62,336 nt of DNA from Candidatus Altimarinota bacterium (GCA_021734745.1 JAIPIK010000004.1:1-62336), one strand, 5' to 3'; shown: positions 7,921 through 16,272, numbered from the stretch's first letter. Notes: a model not told the origin generated them from the letters alone. Made by a program: numbers and translations.

Positions 7921-8004
7921 GCCCAAGACATAACCTTGCTAGGTTAGACGTGATTTACTAATCGCCTTTCGGGAATTACAAGAGTAGGTTGGAAATGATA
8001 TACT
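7921..8004 (+). promoter_or_regulatory. Covarying hairpins and cassette promoter P2
   Basis: CCCAAGAC (7922-7929), one spacer base, then TAACCT-TGCT-AGGTTA (7931-7946): one member of the CCARGAC hairpin family. A smaller GATT-TACT-AATC hairpin follows at 7952-7963. Next comes the shorter promoter module CTTTCGGGAATTAC...TAGGTTGGAAATGATATACT with -10 TATACT at 7999-8004, 8 nt before the ATG at 8013. Confidence 0.6.
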
Positions 8005-8012
8005 TATTTAAT

Positions 8013-8366
8013 ATGGAAGATTTCAATAAACACGCACCATGTTTAGACAAAAGTTGTAGTTTCTGTTGTAACCCTGTAAAAATCAACCAAAGAGCTATTA
8101 GATATGGTTTTGAATCACCGATAGATAAAGACGGAAACAAAATTTGGGAAGAAACAGGTGAAGTTTTTGCTCCAGAAGATAGAATTGATACGGATAGAGT
8201 AGTTACTTTTGATTGTATTAATTATGATAAAGATACTGGCAAATGTTTGGGTTATGAAAATAGACCAGAAATATGCAGGAACACAACATGTATAAAAGAC
8301 GAAGAAGGAAACATTGATGAACAGCAAAGAAAAGCGACGGAAGTTAATTTTATAAAACTAAAATGA
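8013..8366 (+). CDS. YkgJ-like Cys-cluster (zinc/iron-chelating) protein
   Basis: 117 aa from the ATG at 8013, chosen because the -10 (7999-8004) lies just before it and overlaps the upstream alternative start at 7989. Cysteines are arranged as CxxxxCSFCC near the N-terminus, one in FDC, one in KC and a terminal CRNTTC. This is the CxxxCxxCC...C pattern of the YkgJ/Fe-S or zinc oxidoreductase-like family; the role is poorly known. The last 4 nt overlap the ddl start (ATGA), so the two genes are translationally coupled. Confidence 0.75.
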   Translation: MEDFNKHAPCLDKSCSFCCNPVKINQRAIRYGFESPIDKDGNKIWEETGEVFAPEDRIDTDRVVTFDCINYDKDTGKCLGYENRPEICRNTTCIKDEEGNIDEQQRKATEVNFIKLK

Positions 8367-9301
8367 CTAAAGTTGCTGTCATATTTGGTGGTCCAGGAAA
8401 AGAGCACAAAGTGTCGCTCTCCTCTGCAAAAAATATTTTAGAAAATATTGACAGAAAGTTTTTTGATATTTTAGAAGTCCTTGTCACCGAAGATAAAAAA
8501 TACCAGATAGATAATAAAATATTTGATGAAATTAATGGGCTTTTGGAAATTAAAAAGAAAGGGGTAGAAGTTGTCTTTCCTATAATACATGGAACATACG
8601 GTGAAGATGGTGAATTGCAGGAAAAATTAGAACAAGCAGGAATCAGGTTTGTTGGTTCTTCTTCAAAAGTGTCAGCTCTCACGATTGATAAAAATAAAAC
8701 AAATTCTATTTTAGAAGAGTCTGGAATAAAAATTCCAAGAAGTAAGATTATATCAAAAGAAGATAGCCATATCGATTTTAATTTTCCTATTATTGTAAAA
8801 CCTATAGACGAAGGATCTTCTGTTGATTTGTTTAAGTTTGAAAATGAGGTGGATTTTAGTAGTTCTGCAAATTTTATTTTTAGAAATCACACAGAAATGC
8901 TTGTACAAGAATTTGTTAATGGTAGAGAGTTTACTTGTGGTGTGATTGAAAAAGAAGGTGAAGCTATTCCGCTTATTGTTACAGAAGTAATTCTAACAAA
9001 AGGGAAACTTTTTGATTATGAAGCAAAATATACAAATGGTGGGTGTAAAGAAATTACTCCAGCAGATGTTGATAATGTAACAATTAAAAGACTTCAAGAT
9101 GTTGCGTTAACTTGCCATAAAGTTCTTGGGTGTAAATCTATCTCACGAATAGATATGATCTTAAAAGACAATGACATATATGTACTTGAAATAAATACTG
9201 TCCCAGGAATGACAAAGACATCTTTTATACCACAGCAAGCAAAAGTTTTCGGGTACACCATGAAAGATTTGATCACTTTATTAATAAAATCAGTTACCTA
9301 A
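8363..9301 (+). CDS. ddl: D-alanine--D-alanine ligase
   Basis: 312 aa, a normal length for Ddl. The N-terminal VAVIFGGPGKEHKVSLSSA matches the substrate-binding GG-S-E-VS segment; HGTYGEDGELQ (about residues 76-86), GSS...SALTIDK (about 96-107), FPIIVKPIDEGSSVD (ATP-grasp loop) and VLEINTVPGMT (Mg-binding end) are all present. It makes the D-Ala-D-Ala dipeptide for peptidoglycan precursors. Coupled to the YkgJ-like gene by a 4-nt overlap. Being within a cassette-like array, it might be an acquired extra copy rather than the only ddl. Confidence 0.9.
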   Translation: MTKVAVIFGGPGKEHKVSLSSAKNILENIDRKFFDILEVLVTEDKKYQIDNKIFDEINGLLEIKKKGVEVVFPIIHGTYGEDGELQEKLEQAGIRFVGSSSKVSALTIDKNKTNSILEESGIKIPRSKIISKEDSHIDFNFPIIVKPIDEGSSVDLFKFENEVDFSSSANFIFRNHTEMLVQEFVNGREFTCGVIEKEGEAIPLIVTEVILTKGKLFDYEAKYTNGGCKEITPADVDNVTIKRLQDVALTCHKVLGCKSISRIDMILKDNDIYVLEINTVPGMTKTSFIPQQAKVFGYTMKDLITLLIKSVT

Positions 9302-9323
9302 AGATTTTGAAGAAGGTAAATTG

Positions 9324-9558
9324 TTCTAATCCCTTACCGCGAGGGTGTGGCTAAAAACATAGTCGCAAAGCTCCTTGTTTCTTGGCCCAAGACATGATTT
9401 TACTAAATCAGAAACCTACGACAGTACACCAATAAAATCTATTTCCATCCAAGACGTGAACTTGCTAGTTCAAAATCTCCTTATGAAAGAGAGGATTTTT
9501 AGTTCTTACATTTAGATACCCTATCGGGAATTACAGTCTAGGTTGGAACTGATATACT
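9324..9558 (+). repeat. Composite intergenic module: cassette repeat, two covarying hairpins, promoter P3
   Basis: Starts with GTTCTAATCCC (shared with 7770, 10515 and 11962), then a TAAAAACATA segment also found at 11990. CCCAAGAC precedes TGATTT-TACT-AAATCA (9395-9410), itself enclosed by GTTTC/GAAAC (9377-9381 with 9411-9415). CTACGACAGTACACC follows, then CCAAGAC and TGAACT-TGCT-AGTTCA (9457-9472). Promoter P3 spans 9494-9558 and ends in TGATATACT, 9 nt before the epimerase ATG. Confidence 0.6.
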
Positions 9559-9567
9559 ACTGGTAAT

Positions 9568-10512
9568 ATGTATACTCAAACTACAAAATTATTTGGCAAT
9601 TATAAAGTTGTTAAAATAACAAATTCTGTAACAGGAGAATATTTCTCTATTATCCCTGAAGTTGGAGGGAGAGTGCATGAGATATGTTTAAAGCATGAAA
9701 ATGTTTTAATAAATATTTTGGATAACGAGCAAGATGTTGAAGCAATTAAGAATGAAAGATGGTACAAAGGTGCAATACTTGTCCCATTTCCAAATAGAGT
9801 GCGGGCTGGCTCGTATGATTTTAATGGAGAACATTATCAGTTGCCAATTAATTTTCCAGGAGAAGGTCATGCAATTCATGGTCTTGTGTATGATAAGTCC
9901 TTTGAAATAATAACAACAGATATTGCAGAGAAAGGTTTGTTAACTGTACGTTATAGATACAATGGTAGTATAGAAGGTTATCCATTTCCTTGTACGGTGA
10001 AGTATGTGTTTTCTATTGAAGACAATAATTTTTCTTGTTCTATTTCTGTGGTGAATGATGGTGAGAAAACTCTGCCTTTCGGTGTTGGTTGGCATCCATA
10101 TTTTATTCTTGGGAGTGATGTTGACAATCTTTATCTTAAGTTGCCCAATGTTGCGAGTATAGAAGTGGATGAGAAAATGATCCCTACGGGAAAGAAAGAT
10201 AACATGAATGATTTCGAGAATCTAGATCAAACACATGACACACAATTTGATACAGGGTTTGAAATATTAAATATAAATGAGGTTGCTGCCACGAAGATAT
10301 ACAATCCAGCAAATAATCTTACTCTTGAATCTTGGCAGAAAACAGGTATCAATGGTTTTAACTACATTCAAGTATTTACACCTCCTGGAAGAAAGTCCAT
10401 TGCTGTAGAGCCAATGACATGCCCAGCAGATGCTTTTAATTCGAAAGAGTCTCTTATTGAACTACCACCACAAGAGGATTGGTCAGGAAGTTTCGGCGTA
10501 AGAATTTACTAA
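9568..10512 (+). CDS. Aldose 1-epimerase family protein
   Basis: 314 aa. Typical GalM-like blocks occur in order: PEVGGRVHEI near residue 30, GAILVPFPNRVRAGSY (about 70-85), GHAIHGLVYDKSFEI with the catalytic-type His, VGWHPYFILG (second conserved His-Pro) and a late Asp/Glu in TGFEI and EPMTCPADAFN. The family interconverts alpha and beta anomers of aldoses; the particular sugar is not evident. It sits alone in the cassette-like array with its own P3 promoter. Confidence 0.85.
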   Translation: MYTQTTKLFGNYKVVKITNSVTGEYFSIIPEVGGRVHEICLKHENVLINILDNEQDVEAIKNERWYKGAILVPFPNRVRAGSYDFNGEHYQLPINFPGEGHAIHGLVYDKSFEIITTDIAEKGLLTVRYRYNGSIEGYPFPCTVKYVFSIEDNNFSCSISVVNDGEKTLPFGVGWHPYFILGSDVDNLYLKLPNVASIEVDEKMIPTGKKDNMNDFENLDQTHDTQFDTGFEILNINEVAATKIYNPANNLTLESWQKTGINGFNYIQVFTPPGRKSIAVEPMTCPADAFNSKESLIELPPQEDWSGSFGVRIY

Positions 10513-10514
10513 TA

Positions 10515-10545
10515 TAGTTCTAATCCCGTCTACGACAGTACACCA
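10515..10545 (+). repeat. Intergenic cassette repeat copy
   Basis: A copy of the module GTTCTAATCCCGTCTACGAC plus AGTACACCAAT, directly after the epimerase stop. It matches the copy at 7770 and, in two separated parts, the one at 9324-9433. Confidence 0.6.
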
Positions 10546-10653
10546 ATCGCTACGAATAGCGTCGAGCTCAGTGTTTCAACCTGTACTAGTAAGTGTTTTA
10601 TTTATTAAGATAATGTGTTAAATTAATTGTATTACAAATTATCTAATAAAATT

Positions 10654-10796
10654 ATGAAAAAAATGTATTAATAGCAGGTATAATAATAGTTATTATAGGG
10701 GTGACATATTTATTCATGTCTAAAGAAACATTAGATACAAATACTACAAATGTAATTCAGACTACAGTTAATTCTGGTGAAAACCCACAAACTGGC
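10654..10796 (+). pseudogene. 5' part of a signal-anchored protein gene, frameshifted and cut by an IS200-type element
   Basis: From ATG 10654, a run of 7 A (10657-10663) leads to an early TAA; with one more A the frame continues as a hydrophobic anchor (VLIAGIIIVIIGVTYLF) and then TLDTNTTNVIQTTVNSGENP up to the IS boundary near 10800. The rest of the gene continues beyond the IS (11395-11655). The run could also be a slippage site or a sequencing error, but the insertion by itself breaks the gene. Confidence 0.6.
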
Positions 10797-10802
10797 GGAG
10801 TG

Positions 10803-11395
10803 AAGCACCACGGGCTCACGCCACGTGGCATCCTCGCCCCATTAATCCTTTGGATTAATGGTTTCAAACAGCATAGCTGTTTGCCCAATGTCTTCTTCTC
10901 CTTGATTTTCAATATATCGTTTAATAGTTAGCTCATCTACGCCGACCGTAGATACAAAGTATCCATCTGACCACATACCATCAGTTCCATAGTAGAGCTT
11001 TTTGATAAAGGGGAATTTGGATTTAATGTTTCTAGAGGTATTTGTTTTTAATAGTCTCACTACACTACCCACTTGCATTTGTGGTGGTATAGATATTAGT
11101 AAGTGAACATGATTTATATCATGATTAATTTCTTTAATTCGTAATCGTGGGTAGTGTTCGGTGACTTCATAAAATTTTTGTTTGATGTATATCCAAATTC
11201 CCTCATTAACTATTACGTTTCTTCTATATTTAGTAACAAGTACGAGATGATAGTCGCATAGGTATACAGAGTGGTCGGCTCGTATGTATTCTCGCTTCAT
11301 GTGGACATTCTAACATACGGAGAAAAAGACATTGTGCGCGCTCCATCCCCAAGCTGACGCCATGGGGTATTGCGGCGTTCGCCCGCAGAGGCGAA
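10803..11395 (-). mobile_element. IS200/IS605-type insertion sequence
   Basis: Both ends carry hairpins sharing a loop like RGCTnACGCCA: CCACG/CGTGG near 10808-10828 and CCCCA/TGGGG near 11347-11367, followed by TTCGCC/GGCGAA (11378-11395). A HUH/Y1 transposase gene lies between them. IS200 members are single-strand peel-and-paste elements with subterminal hairpins. The outer limits are uncertain by about 25 nt on the right. A shortened relative is at 62205-62336. Confidence 0.75.
10842..11300 (-). CDS. tnpA: IS200-like Y1 (HUH) transposase
   Basis: 152 aa, full length for TnpA of IS200/REP type. The LCDYHLVLVTKYRRNVI start, HVHLLISIPP (the HUH metal site), and the C-terminal helix VDELTIKRYIENQGEE with the candidate catalytic Tyr are all visible. 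It nicks and joins single-stranded DNA at the hairpin ends. The last codons overlap the left-end palindrome, so part of the C-terminus is encoded by the same bases that are kept in the deleted copy at 62205. No partner TnpB is present. Confidence 0.9.
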   Translation of the reverse strand: MKREYIRADHSVYLCDYHLVLVTKYRRNVIVNEGIWIYIKQKFYEVTEHYPRLRIKEINHDINHVHLLISIPPQMQVGSVVRLLKTNTSRNIKSKFPFIKKLYYGTDGMWSDGYFVSTVGVDELTIKRYIENQGEEDIGQTAMLFETINPKD

Positions 11396-11655
11396 TAAAA
11401 GATCTACCTGTGGAGTCAGCAGCGTCAGAGGCTAGAAAAGATCTAGCAGCTAAATTATCTATTGGAGAAAAAAGCATAGTCATAATGAACATTATTGAAA
11501 ATACATGGAACGATGGTTGTCTCGGTCTAGGTGGCTCAGATGAAATGTGTTCACAAGCACTAGTCCCAGGGTTTAAAGTTGAGCTAACAGCAAATGGAAA
11601 GACTTTCTTTTATCGTACAGACAAAACCGGGATGACTTTACGAGCAGAAGAATAG
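11395..11655 (+). pseudogene. 3' part of the IS-split signal-anchored protein gene
   Basis: The open frame carries KDLPVESAASEARKDLAAKL, then SIVIMNIIENTWNDGCLGL, DEMCSQALVPGFKVEL and FYRTDKTGMTLRAEE. Two Cys suggest an exported domain with a disulfide. It is the continuation of the anchor segment at 10654-10796, interrupted by the IS; the ATG-like start at 11332 lies in IS sequence and is not native. The domain family is one I have seen in CPR exported proteins but cannot name. Confidence 0.6.
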
Positions 11656-11662
11656 TGATTTA

Positions 11663-11953
11663 ATGGACAAGAAATACAAAATAAAATCCAAAGTCTGGCT
11701 TTACTCGGGGCAGACTGCGTGGCATTTTGTAGGTATTCCAAAAAAGGAATCTGAGGAAATAAAGAAAAAATGTAAAATAAAAATAGGGTTTGGTTCAGTG
11801 CCAGTTATGGTTACCTTAGGCAAAACTAAATGGAAGACTTCCATTTTTCCAGATAAAAGGTCTGGGACGTACTTATTACCTATTAAAGCTGAGGTTCGAA
11901 AAAAAGAAAACATTATGTCAGAGGATACTGTTTCATTAACGATTCAAATTTAA
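11663..11953 (+). CDS. DUF1905 family protein
   Basis: 96 aa, matching DUF1905 along its length: VWLYSGQTAWHFVGIPK near the N-terminus, GFGSVPVMVTLGKTKWKTS in the middle, and PIKAEVRKKENI followed by a short strand at the end. A small beta-barrel family of unknown function. It follows the split gene by 7 nt, so it may have shared its transcript. Confidence 0.85.
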   Translation: MDKKYKIKSKVWLYSGQTAWHFVGIPKKESEEIKKKCKIKIGFGSVPVMVTLGKTKWKTSIFPDKRSGTYLLPIKAEVRKKENIMSEDTVSLTIQI

Positions 11954-11961
11954 AGTAAATT

Positions 11962-12000
11962 GAGTTCTAATCCCGTACCACAAGGGTATTACTAAAAACA
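11962..12000 (+). repeat. Intergenic cassette repeat copy
   Basis: GTTCTAATCCCGTACCACAA, a GGGT turn and TAAAAACATA, matching the variant at 9324-9360. It follows the DUF1905 stop. Confidence 0.5.
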
Positions 12001-12074
12001 TAATTAATATAAAATATATTTTGTCATATTCAATAAAATGAATATTTTGAGAATGATATAATAATTACATACTC

Positions 12075-12584
12075 ATGAAAGCTTTAAAAGAAATTATTGT
12101 TAAAGATAAGATGCAAAAGAATTATAAATATACTCTTAGTTGCAAAGAAGGGAAAGAATTTGATGTAAATTTTAAACCAGATTTTACACCCAAGGAGATG
12201 TTAAAGCTTGGTGTTTTTGGTGGTAAATACATAACAGATTGTGCGAATGAATTTCCTAAAAATTGGTTTAGCAAAGCAAAACTAAACAGTGAGAAATATG
12301 AAAAGAATTTAAATTATTTTGGTGTAAGAGCAAGTCAGTCACTTACTGTCTGGAGAGAAAAAGGATGGATACACAAAGATGACCCAAGAGGATGGTTCCA
12401 GTGGTATTGTAGATATTATATAGGGAGAAGACATGTTGACGATATGAGACAAATAAAAAGATGGGTCAACATGAGGCGTCATATTATATGGCTACAAGGT
12501 GCATGTAGAAGAGGTGATGAATCATGTAGACCACGACAGAGACAAGCTCTTCTTCATTGGGCATACGACAGTAGAAAATTATAA
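12075..12584 (+). CDS. Conserved hypothetical protein (WIHKDDPRGWFQWYCRYY family)
   Basis: 169 aa. The C-terminal half is very conserved in look: GWIHKDDPRGWFQWYCRYY, GRRHVDDMRQIKRW, and a Cys-containing CRPRQRQALLHWAYDSRKL end. I recognise this as a widespread uncharacterised family also seen in fungi and plants; no function is known to me. An extended -10 (TGATATAAT, 12054-12062) stands 12 nt before ATG. Confidence 0.75.
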   Translation: MKALKEIIVKDKMQKNYKYTLSCKEGKEFDVNFKPDFTPKEMLKLGVFGGKYITDCANEFPKNWFSKAKLNSEKYEKNLNYFGVRASQSLTVWREKGWIHKDDPRGWFQWYCRYYIGRRHVDDMRQIKRWVNMRRHIIWLQGACRRGDESCRPRQRQALLHWAYDSRKL

Positions 12585-12623
12585 ATATGAAAAGTGTATA
12601 TAAAAAATGATACACTGCTGTAT

Positions 12624-13031
12624 ATGAACACTTATAGTTGGTACTCACAACTTATTAAGCCAACATGGGCACCACCAAGTTGGCTCTTTGGTCCGGTATG
12701 GACAGTTTTGTATGCAATTATTACGGTCTCTTTTGGAACAGTTTTTTATAAAGTCTTCACCAAAGAAATCCCATGGGTAGTTGCATTGCCATTTGTTCTT
12801 AATCTTATTTTCAACTTCGCTTTTACCCCAATTCAATTCGGATTAAAAAATAATCTTCTCGCTTCAATCGATATTTTACTTGTGGTAGGAACTCTTATAT
12901 GAGCTCTTTATGCTATTTGGCACACCTCACCGAGTTTAAGATGGATAGTTTATGTAAATATTCCTTATCTTTTATGGGGGACATTTGCAACATGTCTTCA
13001 GCTTACTATTACGTATCTTAATTTTAGGTAA
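12624..13031 (+). pseudogene. tspO: TspO/MBR-like membrane protein with an in-frame TGA
   Basis: From ATG 12624 (7 nt after TGATACACT) the frame reads WYSQLIKPTWAPPSWLFGPVW and LNLIFNFAFTPIQFGL, both TspO hallmarks. At codon 93 (12900-12902) a TGA interrupts, but the same frame stays open for 42 more codons (ALYAIWHTSPSLRW; PYLLWGTFATCLQLTITYLN) to TAA 13029-13031, completing the fifth helix. A Trp codon (TGG) is the likely ancestor. TspO binds porphyrins and related ligands. Either a recent nonsense mutation, readthrough, or a sequencing error. Confidence 0.75.
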
Positions 13032-13066
13032 TAATATAGTAGTCTGTAACTGGTATAATATATACA

Positions 13067-14434
13067 ATGAAAATTTTAGGAAATAATTCTTTCTTCACTA
13101 ATGCATTTAAAAATTTTAATAAAGAGAAGCAGATTTATAGTGGCATAGGTAATAATATTCCAAACTCATCACTTCCGAAAGAAGTTGAAACATTAATAAT
13201 TGGAGGTGGTTTGTTGGGTTTGTCTACAGCTATTCGTTTAGCAAAAGACAACAGAGATGTAGTTGTTGTAGATATGAATAAAATCGGAGAAGGTGCTTCC
13301 GGCCGAAGTGGCGGTCAATTATGGCCAGGGTATGAGATGTCATTTTCCGAAATGGAAGAAAAATTCGGCAGTAATCTTACTGTTAAGACATGGAACTTAA
13401 CAGATGAAACGTTACTCGAGATACATGAGAGAATTAATACCAGAGAAGATAAGTGTGATTTTGTACCAGGTTTACTACTAGCAAGCAAGACAAAAAATCA
13501 AACAAAGTTTATAAAAGAAGAGGCACGTATTATGAAAGAAAAAGGAATGGATTTTGTAACATTTATCCCTAAAGAAGAGATGAATAATTATGTAAATACG
13601 AATGTATATTCGAATGGTATTTTATTTAAAGGAAATATAGAAGGAAGACAGTATGGACACATTAACCCATTAAAATATGTGCAAACAACAGCATTAGTTG
13701 CAAGTGGTTTAGGTGTTAAGTTGGTAGAAAATACAAAAGTAGAAGGTGTATACAAGATGAAGAACTCAAAGTATAGAATTGTTACATCGAAAGGGGAAAT
13801 TATAGTAAAGAATGTTATTTTTGCAACAGGTGCAGATTTTATTAGACCAAAAGGTGTCGATTATAATATTATTCCACGTACACATATTCCAGTACAGACA
13901 ATTATTATAGCAACAGAACCTATTGCTGAGTCGATAGTAGATAAGATAATTCCAAGCAGGGTCTGTTTTTGTGACGCTGGAAGTGTGGCAATGAATTACG
14001 TTGCATTAATTCCAGATAAAGATAAAGAAAAGTATTACAGATTAACTTTCGGTGGAGCAGACACTTTAATGCAACTTGAAACTGCTTTAGAGATACCAAG
14101 GCTTGAGAAAGAGATGAGGGAAATGTTTCCACAATTGGATGAACACAAAGTTAAGATAGACAAGACATGGGGAGGTGACTGTGATATGAGTAGGACAACA
14201 ACACCAATAATAGCTAACCCTCAAGATGGTATTTATTATGCAGCAGGGTTCTCTGGCCAAGGTATGGTTAATACAGCGCTGTACGGTACTGCTATTGCAG
14301 AAAGAATTATAGGGGAAAATTGTGAGAAGTTTGAGATATTGGAGAAAATAAATTCCCACAAATATTCTAATAATTCACTTATTGCATGGTTACAAGCGTC
14401 AGAAATGGTTTTTCTTAAAGGGGTGAATGAGTAA
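13067..14434 (+). CDS. FAD-dependent oxidoreductase (DAO family)
   Basis: 455 aa. The FAD-binding GGGLLGLSTAIRLA motif (about residues 46-60) ends in VVVVDMNKIGEGASGRSGG, which is the D-amino-acid oxidase/gamma-glutamylputrescine oxidase signature. A late DGIYYAAGFSGQGMVNTALYG block is the second FAD contact. It probably oxidises an amino acid or amine; the substrate is unknown. It has its own extended -10 promoter TGGTATAAT (13051-13059), 7 nt before ATG, resembling the promoters of the cassette array. Confidence 0.85.
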   Translation: MKILGNNSFFTNAFKNFNKEKQIYSGIGNNIPNSSLPKEVETLIIGGGLLGLSTAIRLAKDNRDVVVVDMNKIGEGASGRSGGQLWPGYEMSFSEMEEKFGSNLTVKTWNLTDETLLEIHERINTREDKCDFVPGLLLASKTKNQTKFIKEEARIMKEKGMDFVTFIPKEEMNNYVNTNVYSNGILFKGNIEGRQYGHINPLKYVQTTALVASGLGVKLVENTKVEGVYKMKNSKYRIVTSKGEIIVKNVIFATGADFIRPKGVDYNIIPRTHIPVQTIIIATEPIAESIVDKIIPSRVCFCDAGSVAMNYVALIPDKDKEKYYRLTFGGADTLMQLETALEIPRLEKEMREMFPQLDEHKVKIDKTWGGDCDMSRTTTPIIANPQDGIYYAAGFSGQGMVNTALYGTAIAERIIGENCEKFEILEKINSHKYSNNSLIAWLQASEMVFLKGVNE

Positions 14435-14503
14435 AGGTTTTTATTTTATTACTTAAAATAACAGACCTGTACCAGTGTTATATTTAGTGTATACTCTAAT
14501 TAT

Positions 14504-14833
14504 ATGGAAAATCCAAATAATCAAGAACAAGCGCCGGTGTCAATTATTGAACAACAGAAAAAAGAAGCAGGGTCTTTTGTTACAAGTAGAATAAACTCTC
14601 TAATTCAAGAAAATAATTTAAGTAATTTGGAGGCCGCAAGAGTTGTTTATAAAGAGGTAAAAGGCAATGATTATAGGAAAGAACAAGCATCAGCGAAACT
14701 CTTGGAATATTTGAATATGGCAAATGAGATTGATATGAGAGAAAAGGAAATTGTCAGTACCTATCCATCAATGAATACAATTATTAATATAAAGCCAGCA
14801 TCAAATGATGATAAATTTTTAATAGCTGCATAA
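14504..14833 (+). CDS. Hypothetical helical protein
   Basis: 109 aa with a helical middle (SFVTSRINSLIQENNLSNLE, then ARVVYKEVKGNDYRKEQASAK). No family is recognised. A TATACT -10 (14490-14495) lies 8 nt upstream, and the GH15-like gene begins 10 nt after its stop, so they are likely one operon. Confidence 0.5.
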   Translation: MENPNNQEQAPVSIIEQQKKEAGSFVTSRINSLIQENNLSNLEAARVVYKEVKGNDYRKEQASAKLLEYLNMANEIDMREKEIVSTYPSMNTIINIKPASNDDKFLIAA

Positions 14834-14843
14834 AATAAAAAAT

Positions 14844-15923
14844 ATGTCTGATAGCTCTTTTGATAATTTTGATTTTGACTCTGCAATTCGTTGGCACTTA
14901 GACCAAGTTAGGAAACTTCGTACACCAACAGGATTATTCACCGCATCAGCGAGCGATGTAACTACTGGATATAATAAAGCTTGGCTTCGTGATATTTATT
15001 TCATGACACTTGGATTCAAGTACACAGGCGAAATGGATGTAGTAAAAGATTCAGCAAAAGCATTACTTCAAATTCTTTCAAAACATAAAGAAAAAATTAC
15101 TTGGGCGGCGAGTAACAAGCCACCGTATGCTACTTATCAATATATACATGCTAGATATAACCCAGAAACATTTGATGAATATTGGGAAGAATGGGGGAAT
15201 AAGCAAAACGACGCAGTTGGAGAAGTTTTGTACTTAATCGCTGATTGTGAAACTTCTGGACACAGTGTAGTTGAAACAGATGAAGAAAAAGAACTTGTTC
15301 AAATGCTGATTAATTATTTGAATAATATTGAATACTGGAATGATGAAGATTCTGGTATTTGGGAAGAAAATCAAGAGGTGAGAGCGTCATCAATTGGGTC
15401 TGTGGTAAGAGCGCTTATTTGTGCATCAAAATTACCATACGTTTCTATTCCGGATGGAATGATAGAAAAAGGTAATCAAGCATTGAGAAATCTTTTACCA
15501 AGAGAAACATCAACTCGTTTTTGTGACCTTGCATTACTCACACTTATTTTCCCATTCGAAGTTACAACTGAGGAAGAGACTAATATTATTCTTTCAAATG
15601 TTGAATATTTTTTGACACGCGACAAAGGTGTAATTCGTTATAGAAATGACAGATATTATAATAAAAACATCGATGAATATAGTGAAGAGGCTGAATGGTC
15701 AATGGGACTTGCTTGGCTTGCAATAATTTATGCAAGAAAAGGAAATGTAGAAAAGGCAAAATATTATCTTGATAGATCTGAAAAGACAGTAAACAAAGAT
15801 GGATTAATCCCAGAGCTTTGGTATTCCCACACAGATAAATCAAATGATAATATTCCTCTTGGTTGGGCAGAAAGTATGCATGTTGTTGCGCTTGTTTCAG
15901 TTAGAGATTTGTTGAATAAATAG
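14844..15923 (+). CDS. Glycoside hydrolase family 15-like protein
   Basis: 359 aa, (alpha/alpha)6-barrel type. GYNKAWLRDIYFMTLGF (about residues 41-57) matches the substrate-binding WLRD segment of GH15/phosphorylase-kinase-like proteins; later WGNKQNDAVGEVLYLIADC (about 113-131) corresponds to the Q-D-A/G block, and EEAEWSMGLAWLAIIYA plus GWAESMHVVALVS give the last helices. GH15 enzymes release glucose from alpha-glucans or trehalose. No signal peptide is visible, so a cytoplasmic role is likely. It is shorter than full glucoamylases, lacking their N-terminal beta domain. Confidence 0.75.
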   Translation: MSDSSFDNFDFDSAIRWHLDQVRKLRTPTGLFTASASDVTTGYNKAWLRDIYFMTLGFKYTGEMDVVKDSAKALLQILSKHKEKITWAASNKPPYATYQYIHARYNPETFDEYWEEWGNKQNDAVGEVLYLIADCETSGHSVVETDEEKELVQMLINYLNNIEYWNDEDSGIWEENQEVRASSIGSVVRALICASKLPYVSIPDGMIEKGNQALRNLLPRETSTRFCDLALLTLIFPFEVTTEEETNIILSNVEYFLTRDKGVIRYRNDRYYNKNIDEYSEEAEWSMGLAWLAIIYARKGNVEKAKYYLDRSEKTVNKDGLIPELWYSHTDKSNDNIPLGWAESMHVVALVSVRDLLNK

Positions 15924-15968
15924 TTCTACTAGGTTAGTAAGAATAGGTGTAGAAATATTATTGCTTTT

Positions 15969-15990
15969 CATATTAGCATATGCTAATATG
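15969..15990. promoter_or_regulatory. Perfect palindromic operator of the ArsR-type regulator
   Basis: A 22-bp perfect dyad (CATATTAGCAT with ATGCTAATATG) ends 5 nt before the ATG of the ArsR-like gene. Position and symmetry fit an autoregulatory operator; bound repressor would block transcription or translation start. Confidence 0.75.
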
Positions 15991-15995
15991 AAATT

Positions 15996-16256
15996 ATGGG
16001 AAATAAAACAACAGAAGATATTTATAAAGTATTCTCAAATAATAATAGGGTAAAGTTAATACTTTGTTTATCAAAAGCAAAGAGTGTCACGGAACTACTT
16101 TCACTTTGTGAACTGTCCCAGTCTGCGCTTTCTCAACATTTAAAAATCTTAAAAGATAATGGCGTAGCAGTTTGCAAACGTGAAGGAAAACAGCAGATAT
16201 ATAGCGTTAGGAATAAAAAGGTATTACGGGTAGCAAAACTTTTATTAGAATTATAA
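15996..16256 (+). CDS. ArsR family transcriptional regulator
   Basis: 86 aa winged helix: FSNNNRVKLILCLSKAKSVT, then the recognition helix region ELSQSALSQHLKILKDNGV and a wing (CKREGKQQIYSV). One Cys (CELSQ) precedes the recognition helix, at the usual place of a thiol sensor in sulfur-responsive ArsR proteins. It heads a four-gene operon with two rhodaneses and a glutaredoxin, so it probably senses reactive sulfur or oxidants and represses its own operon through the adjacent palindrome. Confidence 0.85.
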   Translation: MGNKTTEDIYKVFSNNNRVKLILCLSKAKSVTELLSLCELSQSALSQHLKILKDNGVAVCKREGKQQIYSVRNKKVLRVAKLLLEL

Positions 16257-16272
16257 AATCAAAATTTCACAT

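Noticed and set aside
11332-11394. ATG-like start of the gene ending at 11655
   Set aside because: These bases belong to the IS right end; the native N-terminus is before the IS.
12900-12902. TGA read as an amino acid (recoded genetic code)
   Set aside because: TGA ends clear genes here (YkgJ-like, tmk, tatD), so the tspO TGA is better seen as a lesion.
7095-13066. True integron
   Set aside because: No tyrosine integrase with the integron patch and no paired R/L box attC sites are visible, only repeated modules and promoters.
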